DNA of 15,075 nucleotides, taken from the NCBI GenBank assembly GCA_025464915.1, contig JAODNF010000064.1, positions 1-15,075 on the forward strand, in the 5' to 3' direction. Position numbers and translations under genes: made by a program. The notes under the pieces are model-generated. The model was not told where the DNA came from and did not search any database. It saw only the letters and a program-made list of their open reading frames with translations. Shown in pieces: positions 1 to 7,035 of the stretch. The stretch comes from Frankiales bacterium. Lineage in GTDB: Bacteria; Actinomycetota; Actinomycetes; Mycobacteriales; SCTD01. Position 1 is the stretch's first letter. Each line of letters opens with the position of its first letter.

Positions 1-1149
1 GCGTCGAACCACCTGCTGAACATGTTCCCGTCGTTCAAGCAGTACAACGTCGGTGCGACGTCGGACCCGACCAACGTCACACGGGGCTCCTACAGCACGG
101 CCACGGCCGGGTTCCTCGCCGACATCAACGCCGGCACGCTGCCGCAGGTGTCCTGGATCTTCCCGTCGGCGCAGAGCACGGAGCACCCCGGCGACGGTCC
201 GATCAACGCCGGCCCGCAGTACTACGAGCCGATCATCGCCGCGCTCATGGCCTCCCCCTCGTGGGAGAGCACCGCGATGTTCATCACCTGGGACGAGAAC
301 GACGGCTACTTCGACCACGTCCCGCCTCCCACCGCGCCCAGGGGAACGCCGCTCGAGTACCTGACCCACACCGCCTTCGGGTACGACGACGGCTCGTCCA
401 ACACCCAGGCGGGGACGGCCAACCCCAAGGACCCGTCGGAAGGCATCAGAGGTCCTGTCGGCCTCGGCTTCCGGGTGCCGAACATCGTCATCAGCCCCTG
501 GAGCACCGGTGGACGCGTCAACTCCGAGGTCTCCGACCACACTTCCTGCCTGAAGCTGGTCGAGACGCTGTTCGGCGTCCCGCTCAAGGGCAGGGGCATC
601 GTCTCGGACTGGCGCTACGACCTGGTCAGCGACCTGACCGGCTGCTTCGACTTCAGCAGCGCCACGCCGTCGGGGCCGCCCCCGTCAGCGCTGCAGTCCG
701 CCTTCGTCGCGTCGCAGGCGCTGTTCGCGACCCACGGAAGCGGTGACGAGACACCACCCGTCACGCAGCTCATGCCGAAGCAGGAGACGACGCCGGCCCG
801 ACCGAGGGTGGGTCCCATCCCGTCGTACCCGAAGCCGACCACCCCGACGGAGCCCCCGACGACCCACCCGGCGAAGCCGGCGGTGCCGCACGCCGCCGCG
901 GGCGGTGGCCATCAGCTCGCCAGCACGGGCGGGCTGCCAGGCGCGGAGGCCGCCGTGGCAATGCTCTCTGCCGGGGCTGTCGCGGCCAAGGTCATGAACA
1001 GGTACGACCCGACCGTCGTGCTGGCCGACGGTGTGCAGGACGCGATGCGCACCGTCGTGCGCAAGCGGCACGAGCGGGGCGGCGCGAGCGACGTGACGCA
1101 GGCCGGCGGGCACCTCCGCAAGCCGGTCGAGCCCGACGACCAGCCGTGA
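1..1149 (+). CDS. Secreted phosphoesterase (phospholipase C / acid phosphatase superfamily), C-terminal 382 residues
   Basis: The gene enters from the left edge in frame at base 1, so its start and signal peptide lie outside the window. The family (alkaline-phosphatase-like phosphoesterases, including non-haemolytic phospholipase C and AcpA-type acid phosphatases) hydrolyses phosphate esters outside the cell using metal ions. Residues numbered from base 1 show family signatures: STEHPG at 59-64, the metal-site block WDENDGYFDH at 97-106, and SDHTS at 178-182, followed by a helix ending the catalytic domain near residue 215. Residues about 240-300 are a Pro/Thr/Lys-rich linker typical of wall-spanning stalks. 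Then comes LASTG (306-310), a weakly hydrophobic Ala-rich stretch (311-331) and a basic tail rich in Arg/Lys. This resembles a class E sortase LAxTG signal, but the tail after it is about 50 residues, longer than usual. The superfamily is secure; the exact substrate is not. Confidence 0.88.
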   Translation, partial: ASNHLLNMFPSFKQYNVGATSDPTNVTRGSYSTATAGFLADINAGTLPQVSWIFPSAQSTEHPGDGPINAGPQYYEPIIAALMASPSWESTAMFITWDENDGYFDHVPPPTAPRGTPLEYLTHTAFGYDDGSSNTQAGTANPKDPSEGIRGPVGLGFRVPNIVISPWSTGGRVNSEVSDHTSCLKLVETLFGVPLKGRGIVSDWRYDLVSDLTGCFDFSSATPSGPPPSALQSAFVASQALFATHGSGDETPPVTQLMPKQETTPARPRVGPIPSYPKPTTPTEPPTTHPAKPAVPHAAAGGGHQLASTGGLPGAEAAVAMLSAGAVAAKVMNRYDPTVVLADGVQDAMRTVVRKRHERGGASDVTQAGGHLRKPVEPDDQP

Positions 1150-1243
1150 TGCTCGTGACGCGCCAGACCTAGGTACGCCCCGGCGCTGAGCGCTGGTCGC
1201 ACTGAGGTGCTTGAGTCATGGCGTGCCGGAGGACGAGCTGACC

Positions 1244-3160
1244 GTGAGCCGGATGGCCGCGTTCCGGGACGAGGTCGCAGCGCGCCGGGGGCTGGACCTG
1301 CCGGACTACCAGGCGCTCTGGTCGTGGACGGTCGACGAGCCCGAGGCCTTCTGGCCGGATGTCGTCCAGCACTTCGGCCTGACCTTGAGCGGTGACGCCT
1401 CCTGCGTGCTCGCGGAGGCGGGCATGCCTGGCGCGGTCTGGTTCCCCGGCGCCTCGGTGAGCTTTGCGCGCGAGGTGTTCCGCCAGGCCGTCCCGGACCG
1501 TCCCGCCCTGGTCGCCCTCGACGAGACGGGCGCGGTGATGACGACGAGCTGGGAGCAGCTGCTCCGCAGCACCCAGGGGCTTGCGCGTTGGCTCGAGTCG
1601 CAGGGAGTCCGGGCCGGTGACCGCGTCGTCGGCTACCTGGGCAACCGGTCGGAGGCGGTCGTGGCGTTCCTCGCGTGCGCGTCGATCGGTGCGATCTGGG
1701 CGGTCTGCAACCAGGACGTGTCCGCTGCCGGCGCGGCAGCGCGCTTCACCCAGCTCGAGCCGAAGGTCCTGGTCACGGCACGGTCCTCGCACTACGGCGG
1801 TCGGCGAATCGACCACGCAGAGGCCATCGCCGAGCTTGTCGCCGCCCTGCCCACGGCGAAGGGCGTCCTGATCGTCGGGGGCGAGCACGCGGTGAGCACG
1901 GCCCCGTGGGACGAGGCGGTCGCCACAACCGGTGATGAGCGCTTTGTCGACGTCGCGTTCGACCACCCGTTGTGGGTGCTGTTCTCGTCCGGCACGACCG
2001 GCGCGCCGAAGGGTCTCGTCCACGGGCACGGGGGAGTGCTCCTGCAGCAGTGCGTCGGCATCGGCCTGCACTTCGACGTCCGCCCCGGCGACCGGCTGCT
2101 CTGGTACTGCAGCACGAGCTGGGTGATGTGGAACTTCCAGGTCGCGAGCCTGCTCGTCGGCGCGACGGCCGTCCTCTACGACGGCAGCCCGAACCACCCT
2201 GACGTCGACCTGCTCTGGCGGATCGCGGAGGAGCACCGCATCACCCAGCTCGGCGTCAGCCCGGGCCTCCTCTCGCTCATGGAGAAGGAGGGGCTGACTC
2301 CCGCGGAGCAGCACGATCTCAGCGCACTGCGCGCTCTCGGCGTCACCGGATCGCCGCTGTCCGCGCAGCTCGCGCGGTGGGCACGTTGGCAGGTCGGAGT
2401 CCCGCTCAACGTGATCAGCGGTGGTACGGACGTCGCGACCGCCTTCGTCGCGGCCAACCCGCTGGATCCCGAGCCGGCACCTGGCCGGATGGGAGCCCCC
2501 TGCCTCGGTGTGGCTGCAGTCGCCGTCGACCCGTCCGGTGCTCCCCTTGCCGGCGAGGTTGGTGAGCTGGTCATCACCAGGCCGATGCCGTCCATGCCCG
2601 TCGAGCTCTGGGGCGACCCCGACGGTGACCGCTACAGGGAGACGTACTTCTCGACGTTCCCGGGGGTGTGGCGCCAGGGCGACTGGGCGACGTTCACCAC
2701 CCAGCCCGACGGCCACGTCACGGTACAGGTGCACGGACGCTCCGACGCCACCTTGAACCGCAACGGGGTCCGCCTCGGAACCTCCGAGATCTACGCCGCC
2801 GCCGAGCGGCTGCCCGAGGTGCTCGAGACGCTGGTCGTCGGCGTCGAGCAGCCGGACGGCGGCTACTGGCTGCCGATGTTCGTGCACCTCGCCGATGGCT
2901 GTGCCCTCGACGAGGAGCTGGTCGCGCGCCTCCGGTCCGCCATCCGCACCGCCGCGTCCCCGCGGCACGTCCCCGACGAGCTCATCGCCGTGCCCGGCCT
3001 GCCGCACACCCTGACCGGCAAGCGGCTCGAGGTTCCGGTCAAGCGACTGCTGCTCGGGCACCCGACGGCCGAGGTCGTGTCGGTCTCAGCCGTGGACCGG
3101 CCTGAGCTGCTGGCCTGGTTCGCCGATTTCGCAGCAGCGCGCGGCGCGACCGGCGCCTGA
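1244..3160 (+). CDS. Acetoacetate--CoA ligase (acetoacetyl-CoA synthetase)
   Basis: This is an ANL-superfamily adenylate-forming enzyme that activates acetoacetate with ATP and CoA to acetoacetyl-CoA, feeding ketone-body or polyhydroxybutyrate-derived carbon into central metabolism in the cytoplasm. The N-terminal ACS-type segment (WSWTVDEPEAFWPDVVQHF) is present. The ATP/AMP P-loop SSGTTGAPKG is at residues 248-257, followed by VHGHGG. SGGTDVATAF, ITRPMPSMPVELWGDPDG and GRSDATLNRNGVRLGTSEIY (from 498) are hallmark acetoacetate-CoA ligase blocks. The catalytic lysine lies in TLTGKRLEVPVKR (Lys593). The length of 638 residues fits the family. I chose GTG 1244 because GGAGG at 1228-1232 sits 11 nt upstream and the family's N-terminal homology begins just after it. 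TTG 1211 in the same frame and ATG 1253 are alternatives. It starts about 95 nt after the phosphoesterase and need not be co-regulated with it. Confidence 0.95.
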   Translation: MSRMAAFRDEVAARRGLDLPDYQALWSWTVDEPEAFWPDVVQHFGLTLSGDASCVLAEAGMPGAVWFPGASVSFAREVFRQAVPDRPALVALDETGAVMTTSWEQLLRSTQGLARWLESQGVRAGDRVVGYLGNRSEAVVAFLACASIGAIWAVCNQDVSAAGAAARFTQLEPKVLVTARSSHYGGRRIDHAEAIAELVAALPTAKGVLIVGGEHAVSTAPWDEAVATTGDERFVDVAFDHPLWVLFSSGTTGAPKGLVHGHGGVLLQQCVGIGLHFDVRPGDRLLWYCSTSWVMWNFQVASLLVGATAVLYDGSPNHPDVDLLWRIAEEHRITQLGVSPGLLSLMEKEGLTPAEQHDLSALRALGVTGSPLSAQLARWARWQVGVPLNVISGGTDVATAFVAANPLDPEPAPGRMGAPCLGVAAVAVDPSGAPLAGEVGELVITRPMPSMPVELWGDPDGDRYRETYFSTFPGVWRQGDWATFTTQPDGHVTVQVHGRSDATLNRNGVRLGTSEIYAAAERLPEVLETLVVGVEQPDGGYWLPMFVHLADGCALDEELVARLRSAIRTAASPRHVPDELIAVPGLPHTLTGKRLEVPVKRLLLGHPTAEVVSVSAVDRPELLAWFADFAAARGATGA

Positions 3161-3161
3161 C

Positions 3162-3202
3162 ACGACGAGACCCCGCTCCGCCTCGGAGAGGGGCCTCGTC
3201 GT
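3162..3202. terminator. Bidirectional hairpin terminator between convergent genes
   Basis: Arms 3162-3180 and 3184-3202 are complementary with about two mismatches around a 3-nt loop (CCT). The hairpin begins 1 nt after the acetoacetate-CoA ligase stop and ends 5 nt before the stop of the convergent PepSY-like gene, so one structure can serve both. There is no T-run, as is common for terminators in high-GC actinobacteria. Confidence 0.75.
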
Positions 3203-3207
3203 CGAGG

Positions 3208-3864
3208 TCAGCCCGAGGTGGACGAGCTGGCGGACGGCGCCGGTGCGGTGCCGGATCCGTGGCCCCGGCCCCCGGCGTTGGCGGTCACGGTCTTCAGGTC
3301 CTTGCTGACGTCGTAGAACACGCTGTTGCCGCTGGCGTCGGTGCCGAGGGCGTCGTAGCTGCCGTCGGCGTCCTTGCGGACGGTGGTGATGGTGACGGTG
3401 CTGTACTTCGCCTTGACCGCGGCCTTGACGTCGGTGGCCTCGGTGCCGGTCACGGCCGTGTCCTTGCTCGCGCCGCCACCGCCTCCGCGGTGCCCGCCTC
3501 CGGCGCCTGCCGTGACGGTCTTGAGGTCGGCGCTGACGTCGTAGAAGACGCTGTTGCCGCTGGCGTCGGTGCCGAGGGCGTCGTAGCTGCCGTCGGGGTC
3601 CTTGCGGACGGTGGTGATGGTGACGGTGCTGTACTTCGCCTTGACGGCGGCCTTGACCTGGTCGGCCGTGGTGCCGGTGACAGCGGTGTCGCTGCTGGCG
3701 CCCTTGGCCGGTGCCGTCGTCGTCGATCCGGAGGCGCTGCCGTAGGACCGCGTGGTCTCGGCGGCGTTGGCGGTCATGCTGCCCGCCAGGACGCCACCGG
3801 CGACCAGGCCGGACGCGACCAGCGCCGTGGCGGCGCCGACCTTGCGGATGCTGCGTGTGGACAT
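3208..3864 (-). CDS. Exported protein with two tandem PepSY-like repeats
   Basis: This 218-residue protein has a classic signal peptide: basic MSTRSIRK, a hydrophobic Ala/Val/Gly core to about residue 30, and an AxA cleavage site (ANA) near 34. A short Ser/Thr linker follows, then two copies of a ~63-residue domain at 57-119 and 133-195, joined by a Gly/His-rich hinge (GGGHRGGGGG), and a Gly/Ser/Pro tail. Each copy carries VKAAVKAKYSTVTITTVRKD and DGSYDALGTDASGN, the pattern of actinobacterial PepSY-like extracytoplasmic domains (a conserved AKY-type helix, then strands with DGxY and DGN-like turns). PepSY domains are known as small extracytoplasmic modules, some tied to protease inhibition or to redox and cell-envelope systems; the function here is unknown. 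The start at 3864 fits GAGAGGA about 8 nt upstream; an ATG two codons earlier (3870) is too close to that site. It lies 148 nt downstream of the ferric-reductase-like gene on the same strand, with its own possible promoter. Confidence 0.85.
   Translation of the reverse strand: MSTRSIRKVGAATALVASGLVAGGVLAGSMTANAAETTRSYGSASGSTTTAPAKGASSDTAVTGTTADQVKAAVKAKYSTVTITTVRKDPDGSYDALGTDASGNSVFYDVSADLKTVTAGAGGGHRGGGGGASKDTAVTGTEATDVKAAVKAKYSTVTITTVRKDADGSYDALGTDASGNSVFYDVSKDLKTVTANAGGRGHGSGTAPAPSASSSTSG
3284..3475. repeat. Tandem intragenic repeat, copy 1 (period 228 bp)
   Basis: This copy encodes the second PepSY-like domain of the exported protein. It aligns without gaps to 3512-3703, with about 20 mismatches in 191 bases by hand count. 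The first ~20 and last ~45 bases hold most of them, and the central ~126 bases differ at only three positions. Confidence 0.9.
3512..3703. repeat. Tandem intragenic repeat, copy 2 (period 228 bp)
   Basis: This copy encodes the first PepSY-like domain. The offset from copy 1 is exactly 228 bp (76 codons), so the duplication preserves the reading frame. The 36-bp interval between copies encodes the Gly/His-rich hinge. Confidence 0.9.
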
Positions 3865-3883
3865 GAGCATGGTCCTCTCGTTG

Positions 3884-3897
3884 GCCCCTCGTGGGGC
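3884..3897 (-). promoter_or_regulatory. Small hairpin in the leader of the PepSY-like gene
   Basis: GCCCC (3884-3888) pairs with GGGGC (3893-3897) around a TCGT loop, immediately upstream of the ribosome binding site of the PepSY-like gene. A second short CCCC/GGGG pair lies at 3907-3918. These could affect leader-RNA stability or translation, but short GC stems are common by chance in this base composition. Confidence 0.25.
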
Positions 3898-3918
3898 TCT
3901 GGGTGTCCCCGACCGGGG

Positions 3919-3943
3919 TTGATACCAAGGTCGGCGCCGTTCC
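3919..3943 (-). promoter_or_regulatory. Possible ECF-type promoter of the PepSY-like gene
   Basis: Read on the - strand, GGAAC (3943-3939) is separated by 16 nt from TCAA (3922-3919), which resembles the GGAAC-N16-TC pattern of envelope-stress ECF sigma factors in actinobacteria. It would give a leader of roughly 50 nt. The match is short and untested; a housekeeping promoter elsewhere in the 148-nt gap is equally possible. Confidence 0.22.
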
Positions 3944-4012
3944 TGTGCTGAACCTGCCAGGCGTCTGCGGCGCTCCTGGAAGGTTTCGTGTCGCTGTGAG
4001 ACCCACGACCCC

Positions 4013-5350
4013 TCAGAAGGCGAAGCGCTCCTCGTGGAACTGCTCCTGGGGCAGACCGCTCGCCCGCAGGGCCTTCCTGAGCGCGCCGGACATCCCTGGC
4101 GGCCCGCAGAAGTAGACATCGCGCTCGCAGACGTCCGGGCACACCCGGGTGAGGTGCCTGCGGTCCAGCGGCGGAGCCGCGTCACCGAACTCGAACAGGA
4201 CGCGAGCTCCTCGCGAACCGGCGAGGTGCTCGAGCTCGGCGCGGAACAGCAGGTCGGACTCGCTGCGTGCCCGGTAGACCAGCAGCAGGTCCTGGCCGGT
4301 GGACAGGGGCATCGTCTCGAAGAGCGCACGCATGGGCGTGATGCCCACGCCACCCGCGATCAGGAGCACGTTGCGCCTCGTGCGACGTGCCGCCGTCATC
4401 GCGCCGTACGGCCCCTCGGCGAGCAGCCAGGTGCCGGGCTCGACCTTCTGCAGCTTTGCGCTGCCGTCGCCGAGCGTCTTCACGGTCAGTCGCAGCCGGT
4501 CGTCGGTGGGGGGCGCTGACAGGCTGAAGGGATGGGCGGTGAGCCAGGTGTCGGGGCTGAGGAAGCGCCAGCGGAAGAACTGGCCCGACTCGGCCTGGAG
4601 CTCGCGCAGGTGACGGCCCTCGACGACGATCGTCGTCACGCCGGGACCCTCCTCGTAGACCTCGAGCACGCGAAGGCGGTGGCGGCCCGCCGTCCGCAGC
4701 GGCGTCAGGACGCGGTGGATGAGGACCGCGGCGAACACGAGCGTGTACATCAGCGCCCAGGCCACCTGAAGAGCGCGGTGGCCGGTGAGGTCGGGACCGG
4801 CGAGCTGGTGCACGAACGAGAGCGCCACCCCGAGGTAGACGAGCAGGTGCGTTGCGTGCCAGGCCTCGTAGCTCACGCGCCGCCGCGCGGCGCGGACGGA
4901 CAGCACCGCGACCGCGAGGAACATCGCAGTTCCCAAGGTGGCCGCGATGAGCCACGGCAGGCGCAGCACGTGCCAGAGCGCCAGCCAGCCGCTCTCCTGC
5001 CTGCTCTGGGCCCAGGCGGCCGTCGCGGCGTAGGCGTGGATCACGACCAGGGTGACGACGAGCCGGCCACCCAGCCCGTGCCACCTGGCGAGGCGATCGG
5101 CACCGATCCCGCGCTCCAGCGACGGGACCCGCGCCATCAAGCCGACGAGCACCACGACGCCGAAGCCGGCGAGCATCCCCGCCAGGTGCGCGATCAGGAC
5201 AACGGGCTGAAACGGCCCGGGTCCGCGCATCGCGTCGAGCACGGGCCAGACGACCATGACGAGCGCACCGAGGAGGACGGTCACCGCGAGCTCATCGGCA
5301 CGCGCGCGGCCGGGGAGCTGCGGGGCAGTCCGCGTCGTCGTGGTCGTCAT
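4013..5350 (-). CDS. Ferric-reductase-like transmembrane flavocytochrome (FAD/NAD-binding oxidoreductase)
   Basis: This 445-residue protein combines a six-helix haem-binding membrane domain with a cytoplasmic ferredoxin-NADP reductase-type domain, and would pass electrons from NAD(P)H via FAD and haem across the membrane. Helices lie near 20-40, 48-73, 91-114, 131-152, 161-184 and 195-215. His91 and His105 in one helix pair with His165/His168 and His181 in another, matching the bis-haem ligand layout of ferric reductases and NADPH oxidases. The FAD motif HPFSLS is at 273-278, the NAD(P) glycine loop GGVGITP at 333-339, and CGPPGM at 415-420. The chain ends in ERFAF, normal for the family. The ATG at 5350 overlaps the TGA of the small upstream gene (ATGA), and GAGGG lies about 11 nt upstream. 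The acceptor (Fe3+, quinone or a periplasmic partner) cannot be told from sequence. Confidence 0.9.
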   Translation of the reverse strand: MTTTTTRTAPQLPGRARADELAVTVLLGALVMVVWPVLDAMRGPGPFQPVVLIAHLAGMLAGFGVVVLVGLMARVPSLERGIGADRLARWHGLGGRLVVTLVVIHAYAATAAWAQSRQESGWLALWHVLRLPWLIAATLGTAMFLAVAVLSVRAARRRVSYEAWHATHLLVYLGVALSFVHQLAGPDLTGHRALQVAWALMYTLVFAAVLIHRVLTPLRTAGRHRLRVLEVYEEGPGVTTIVVEGRHLRELQAESGQFFRWRFLSPDTWLTAHPFSLSAPPTDDRLRLTVKTLGDGSAKLQKVEPGTWLLAEGPYGAMTAARRTRRNVLLIAGGVGITPMRALFETMPLSTGQDLLLVYRARSESDLLFRAELEHLAGSRGARVLFEFGDAAPPLDRRHLTRVCPDVCERDVYFCGPPGMSGALRKALRASGLPQEQFHEERFAF

Positions 5351-5547
5351 CGCGCGCCGACCCTCGGCACGTCGTGGCTGACGCTCGCAGGAGTCACGGT
5401 GACGACCGCGGGGGGCGCTGGACCCGCGACGGGTGAGGTGCTGGGCGCGGTGAGACCGAGCCACAGCGCGACGGAGACGGCCAGTCCGACGATGACGCGC
5501 TGGGTGCGGTCTGACGTCGCCAGGGCGGACCTGAGGAAGGGGGGCAT
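5347..5547 (-). CDS. Small single-helix membrane protein coupled to the ferric-reductase-like gene
   Basis: This 66-residue protein has a basic N-terminus (MPPFLRSALATSDRTQR), one hydrophobic helix near residues 18-34 (VIVGLAVSVALWLGL), then a Pro/Val/Ser-rich tail with no cysteine. It may be a single-pass membrane protein with an exported tail, or a short secreted peptide. AAGGA stands 5 nt before the ATG, a good ribosome binding site, and the stop overlaps the next start as ATGA, so the two are probably co-translated. I do not recognise a family. The position suggests an accessory subunit or a chaperone for the flavocytochrome. Confidence 0.72.
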   Translation of the reverse strand: MPPFLRSALATSDRTQRVIVGLAVSVALWLGLTAPSTSPVAGPAPPAVVTVTPASVSHDVPRVGAR

Positions 5548-5762
5548 GGGGATCCTTGCTGAGGGTTGATGCCTCCAGCGTGGGAGCCGTCGCTGTGGGC
5601 CGGCTGCCAGCCGGCTGTCAGGAACCGGCAGGGTTCAGTCGCACCTGTTCTCCCCTCGCGCCTCCGACTCGGACCAGGCGTGGTCGAGGATCGAGCGTCC
5701 GGAAGGATGCCGCAAGGTCGCCGTCAGCCGGCTGTCCAGCTCCTGTGGGGGAGTGACAGCCG
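5548..5762. other. Intergenic region upstream of the redox cluster
   Basis: I see no convincing coding frame in these 215 nt. It contains a perfect 7-bp stem (5599-5605 with 5609-5615, GCC loop), and a related CAGCCGGCTGTC sequence recurs near 5735. It must hold the promoter for the 66-residue protein and the flavocytochrome, but I cannot pick out a convincing -10/-35 pair. Confidence 0.5.
5599..5615. terminator. Perfect 7-bp GC hairpin, possible terminator of the small CxxC gene
   Basis: GCCGGCT and AGCCGGC are separated by GCC. On the - strand the hairpin lies about 150 nt past the stop of the CxxC protein gene and about 50 nt before the start of the 66-residue gene. It could end the first transcript or sit in the leader of the second. 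Confidence 0.35.
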
Positions 5763-5936
5763 TCAGTCGGCCGACGCCGGTGCGGTCTGGTGCGGGGACC
5801 GGCCGCGGTGCCGCCTGACGGTGCCGCCGTAGCCCCAGCAGACCAGGCAGTGCAGCGCCCGGTCCTCCTCGGCGTCGCGGTGCGAGAAGGGGACGTCAGC
5901 CGCCGGCCGGCCGATGGTCGTGCTGCTTTGGGTCAT
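5763..5936 (-). CDS. Small CxxC protein, 57 residues (hypothetical)
   Basis: This short frame starts with ATG at 5936. A very good ribosome binding site, AGGAG, lies 6 nt upstream (complement of 5943-5947). The product is hydrophilic: a Ser/Thr-rich N-terminus, an acidic/basic helix around residues 16-28, then HCLVCWGYGG (29-38) and an Arg/His-rich tail. The two cysteines in CxxC plus His29, His43 and His49 could form a small zinc site or a redox pair. I do not recognise a family. The strong ribosome binding site and the non-random composition support a real gene; the absence of a conserved neighbour on either side keeps this moderate. Confidence 0.55.
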   Translation of the reverse strand: MTQSSTTIGRPAADVPFSHRDAEEDRALHCLVCWGYGGTVRRHRGRSPHQTAPASAD

Positions 5937-6158
5937 GTCGGGCTCCTGGTTCGTCCTCCGCGAGGAGTTGCTGCTCAGCCGAGCGCCTCTTCACACCTGA
6001 CGGCGCCCGGGATCCCGATCAGGTGGTTCGGACCTGGTCATCGCGCCACTCGGTGCACGTCCCGACGCCCCGGAAGACAGGCCTGCCGGTCGCCTTCGGC
6101 GACCACGTCGCCGACAGCACGCTGCGCATCATGCTTCCGTAGGCTGAAGCCTGGCCGC
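5937..6158. other. Intergenic region between the CxxC gene and the DMT transporter
   Basis: I see no convincing gene in these 222 nt. A 37-codon - strand frame (ATG at 6132, stop at 6019) has only a weak GGAAG upstream and no recognisable product. A small stem (5954-5958 with 5962-5966) lies just ahead of the CxxC gene's ribosome binding site. A short AGGC/GCCT stem at 6141-6152 follows the transporter stop on the - strand and might be a weak terminator. Confidence 0.4.
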
Positions 6159-7028
6159 TCAGGTCGCGACGGGGGTCCGCGGCAGCCGGGCCGGTGCCCG
6201 CACCGCGAGCGCCACCCCCACGGCGGTGACGCCGACCCCGACGACGGACAGCGCGGCCAGCCGCTCGTCGAACAGCAGCCAGGCCTCGAGAGCCGTCGCC
6301 GGCGGGACGAGGTAGAGCAGGCTCGAGACGCTGCTGGCCGTGCCGCGACGGAGCAGCAGCATCAGCAGCACGACGGCGCCGAGGGAGAGCACGATCACCA
6401 GCCAGGCGAGCGCCCCGACGAAGCGCGGCGTCCAGTCGATGCGCTGGTGCTCGGTCGCGACCGAGGCCACGGCGAGGACGACTGTCGCGGCGGCGTACTG
6501 GGTGCAGGTGCCCCATAGCAGCGGGATCCCGTCGCCGTACCGCTTCTGCCACAGCGTGCCGCCGGTCCCGCCGGCCAGGGCGACGAGGCAGCTCATCAGC
6601 CCGGCGAGCGGGAGCGAGCCGCCGAGGTCGGGGCCGACGACCAGCGCCACGCCGCTGATGCCGAGCACCAGACCGAGCCACTGCCTGCCGGCCAGCCGCT
6701 CGCCGAGCAGCGGGAGGGCGAGCGCCGCGACCAGGACGGGCTGCAGGCTCACGACCACGGCGCTGACGCCGGCCGGAGTGCCGTGGGCGATGGCCCAGAA
6801 GACGCCACCGAGGTAGGTCGCGTGCAGCAGCAGCCCGGACACCGCTGCGCGTCCGGCGTGAGCCCGGTCGATCCGGGTGCGCGTGACGACGGCGGCGACG
6901 GCGAGCAGGGCGGTGGCGATGACCAGTCGGAGCGCGAGGAACGTGAAGGGGTCCGCGTCGGGCAGGCCGTACTTGGCACCCACGAAGCCCGTGCTCCAGA
7001 GCAGCACGAAGACCGCGGGCGCCAGCAC
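6159..7028 (-). CDS. EamA/DMT-family transporter
   Basis: This 289-residue, strongly hydrophobic protein has about ten predicted helices in two EamA halves (roughly 3-130 and 140-280), the normal size for drug/metabolite transporters, which move small metabolites or amines across the inner membrane. LLWSTGFVGAKYGLP at the N-terminus, followed by PFTFLALRL, is typical of the RhaT/EamA group. PPATALEAWLLFDERL is the usual conserved stretch of the second half. The substrate cannot be inferred. The only in-frame start near the homology is GTG at 7028: an in-frame TGA lies just four codons upstream and no ribosome binding site precedes it. CACAAT sits 6 nt before the GTG, so the message may be leaderless. 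Confidence 0.88.
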   Translation of the reverse strand: MLAPAVFVLLWSTGFVGAKYGLPDADPFTFLALRLVIATALLAVAAVVTRTRIDRAHAGRAAVSGLLLHATYLGGVFWAIAHGTPAGVSAVVVSLQPVLVAALALPLLGERLAGRQWLGLVLGISGVALVVGPDLGGSLPLAGLMSCLVALAGGTGGTLWQKRYGDGIPLLWGTCTQYAAATVVLAVASVATEHQRIDWTPRFVGALAWLVIVLSLGAVVLLMLLLRRGTASSVSSLLYLVPPATALEAWLLFDERLAALSVVGVGVTAVGVALAVRAPARLPRTPVAT

Positions 7029-7035
7029 GGGGTGA

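Noticed and set aside
1181..1196. A small GC stem between the phosphoesterase and the acetoacetate-CoA ligase, considered as a terminator.
   Set aside because: It has only 4-5 pairs with a tiny loop, which is expected by chance in this base composition.
1169..3061. A 630-codon open frame on the - strand opposite the acetoacetate-CoA ligase.
   Set aside because: It is antisense to a gene with full family motifs, and its product is a low-complexity Arg/Gly/Asp/Ala-rich string. It is a high-GC frame artefact.
3284..3703. Repeats considered as a CRISPR array or mobile-element ends.
   Set aside because: There are only two ~190-bp units in one reading frame with a coding spacer, so this is a protein-domain duplication.
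3259..3951. A 230-codon + strand frame over the PepSY-like repeats, itself repetitive.
   Set aside because: The repetition is inherited from the DNA duplication. The - strand frame has a signal peptide, a ribosome binding site and family-like domains.
6019..6132. A 37-codon - strand frame downstream of the transporter.
   Set aside because: It has only a weak GGAAG upstream and no recognisable product. It is kept as a note in the intergenic entry.
5790..6518. A 242-codon + strand frame across the small CxxC gene and the transporter 3' end.
   Set aside because: It runs antisense into the transporter and shows only Arg/Pro/Gly-rich composition. The CxxC frame has the better start signal.
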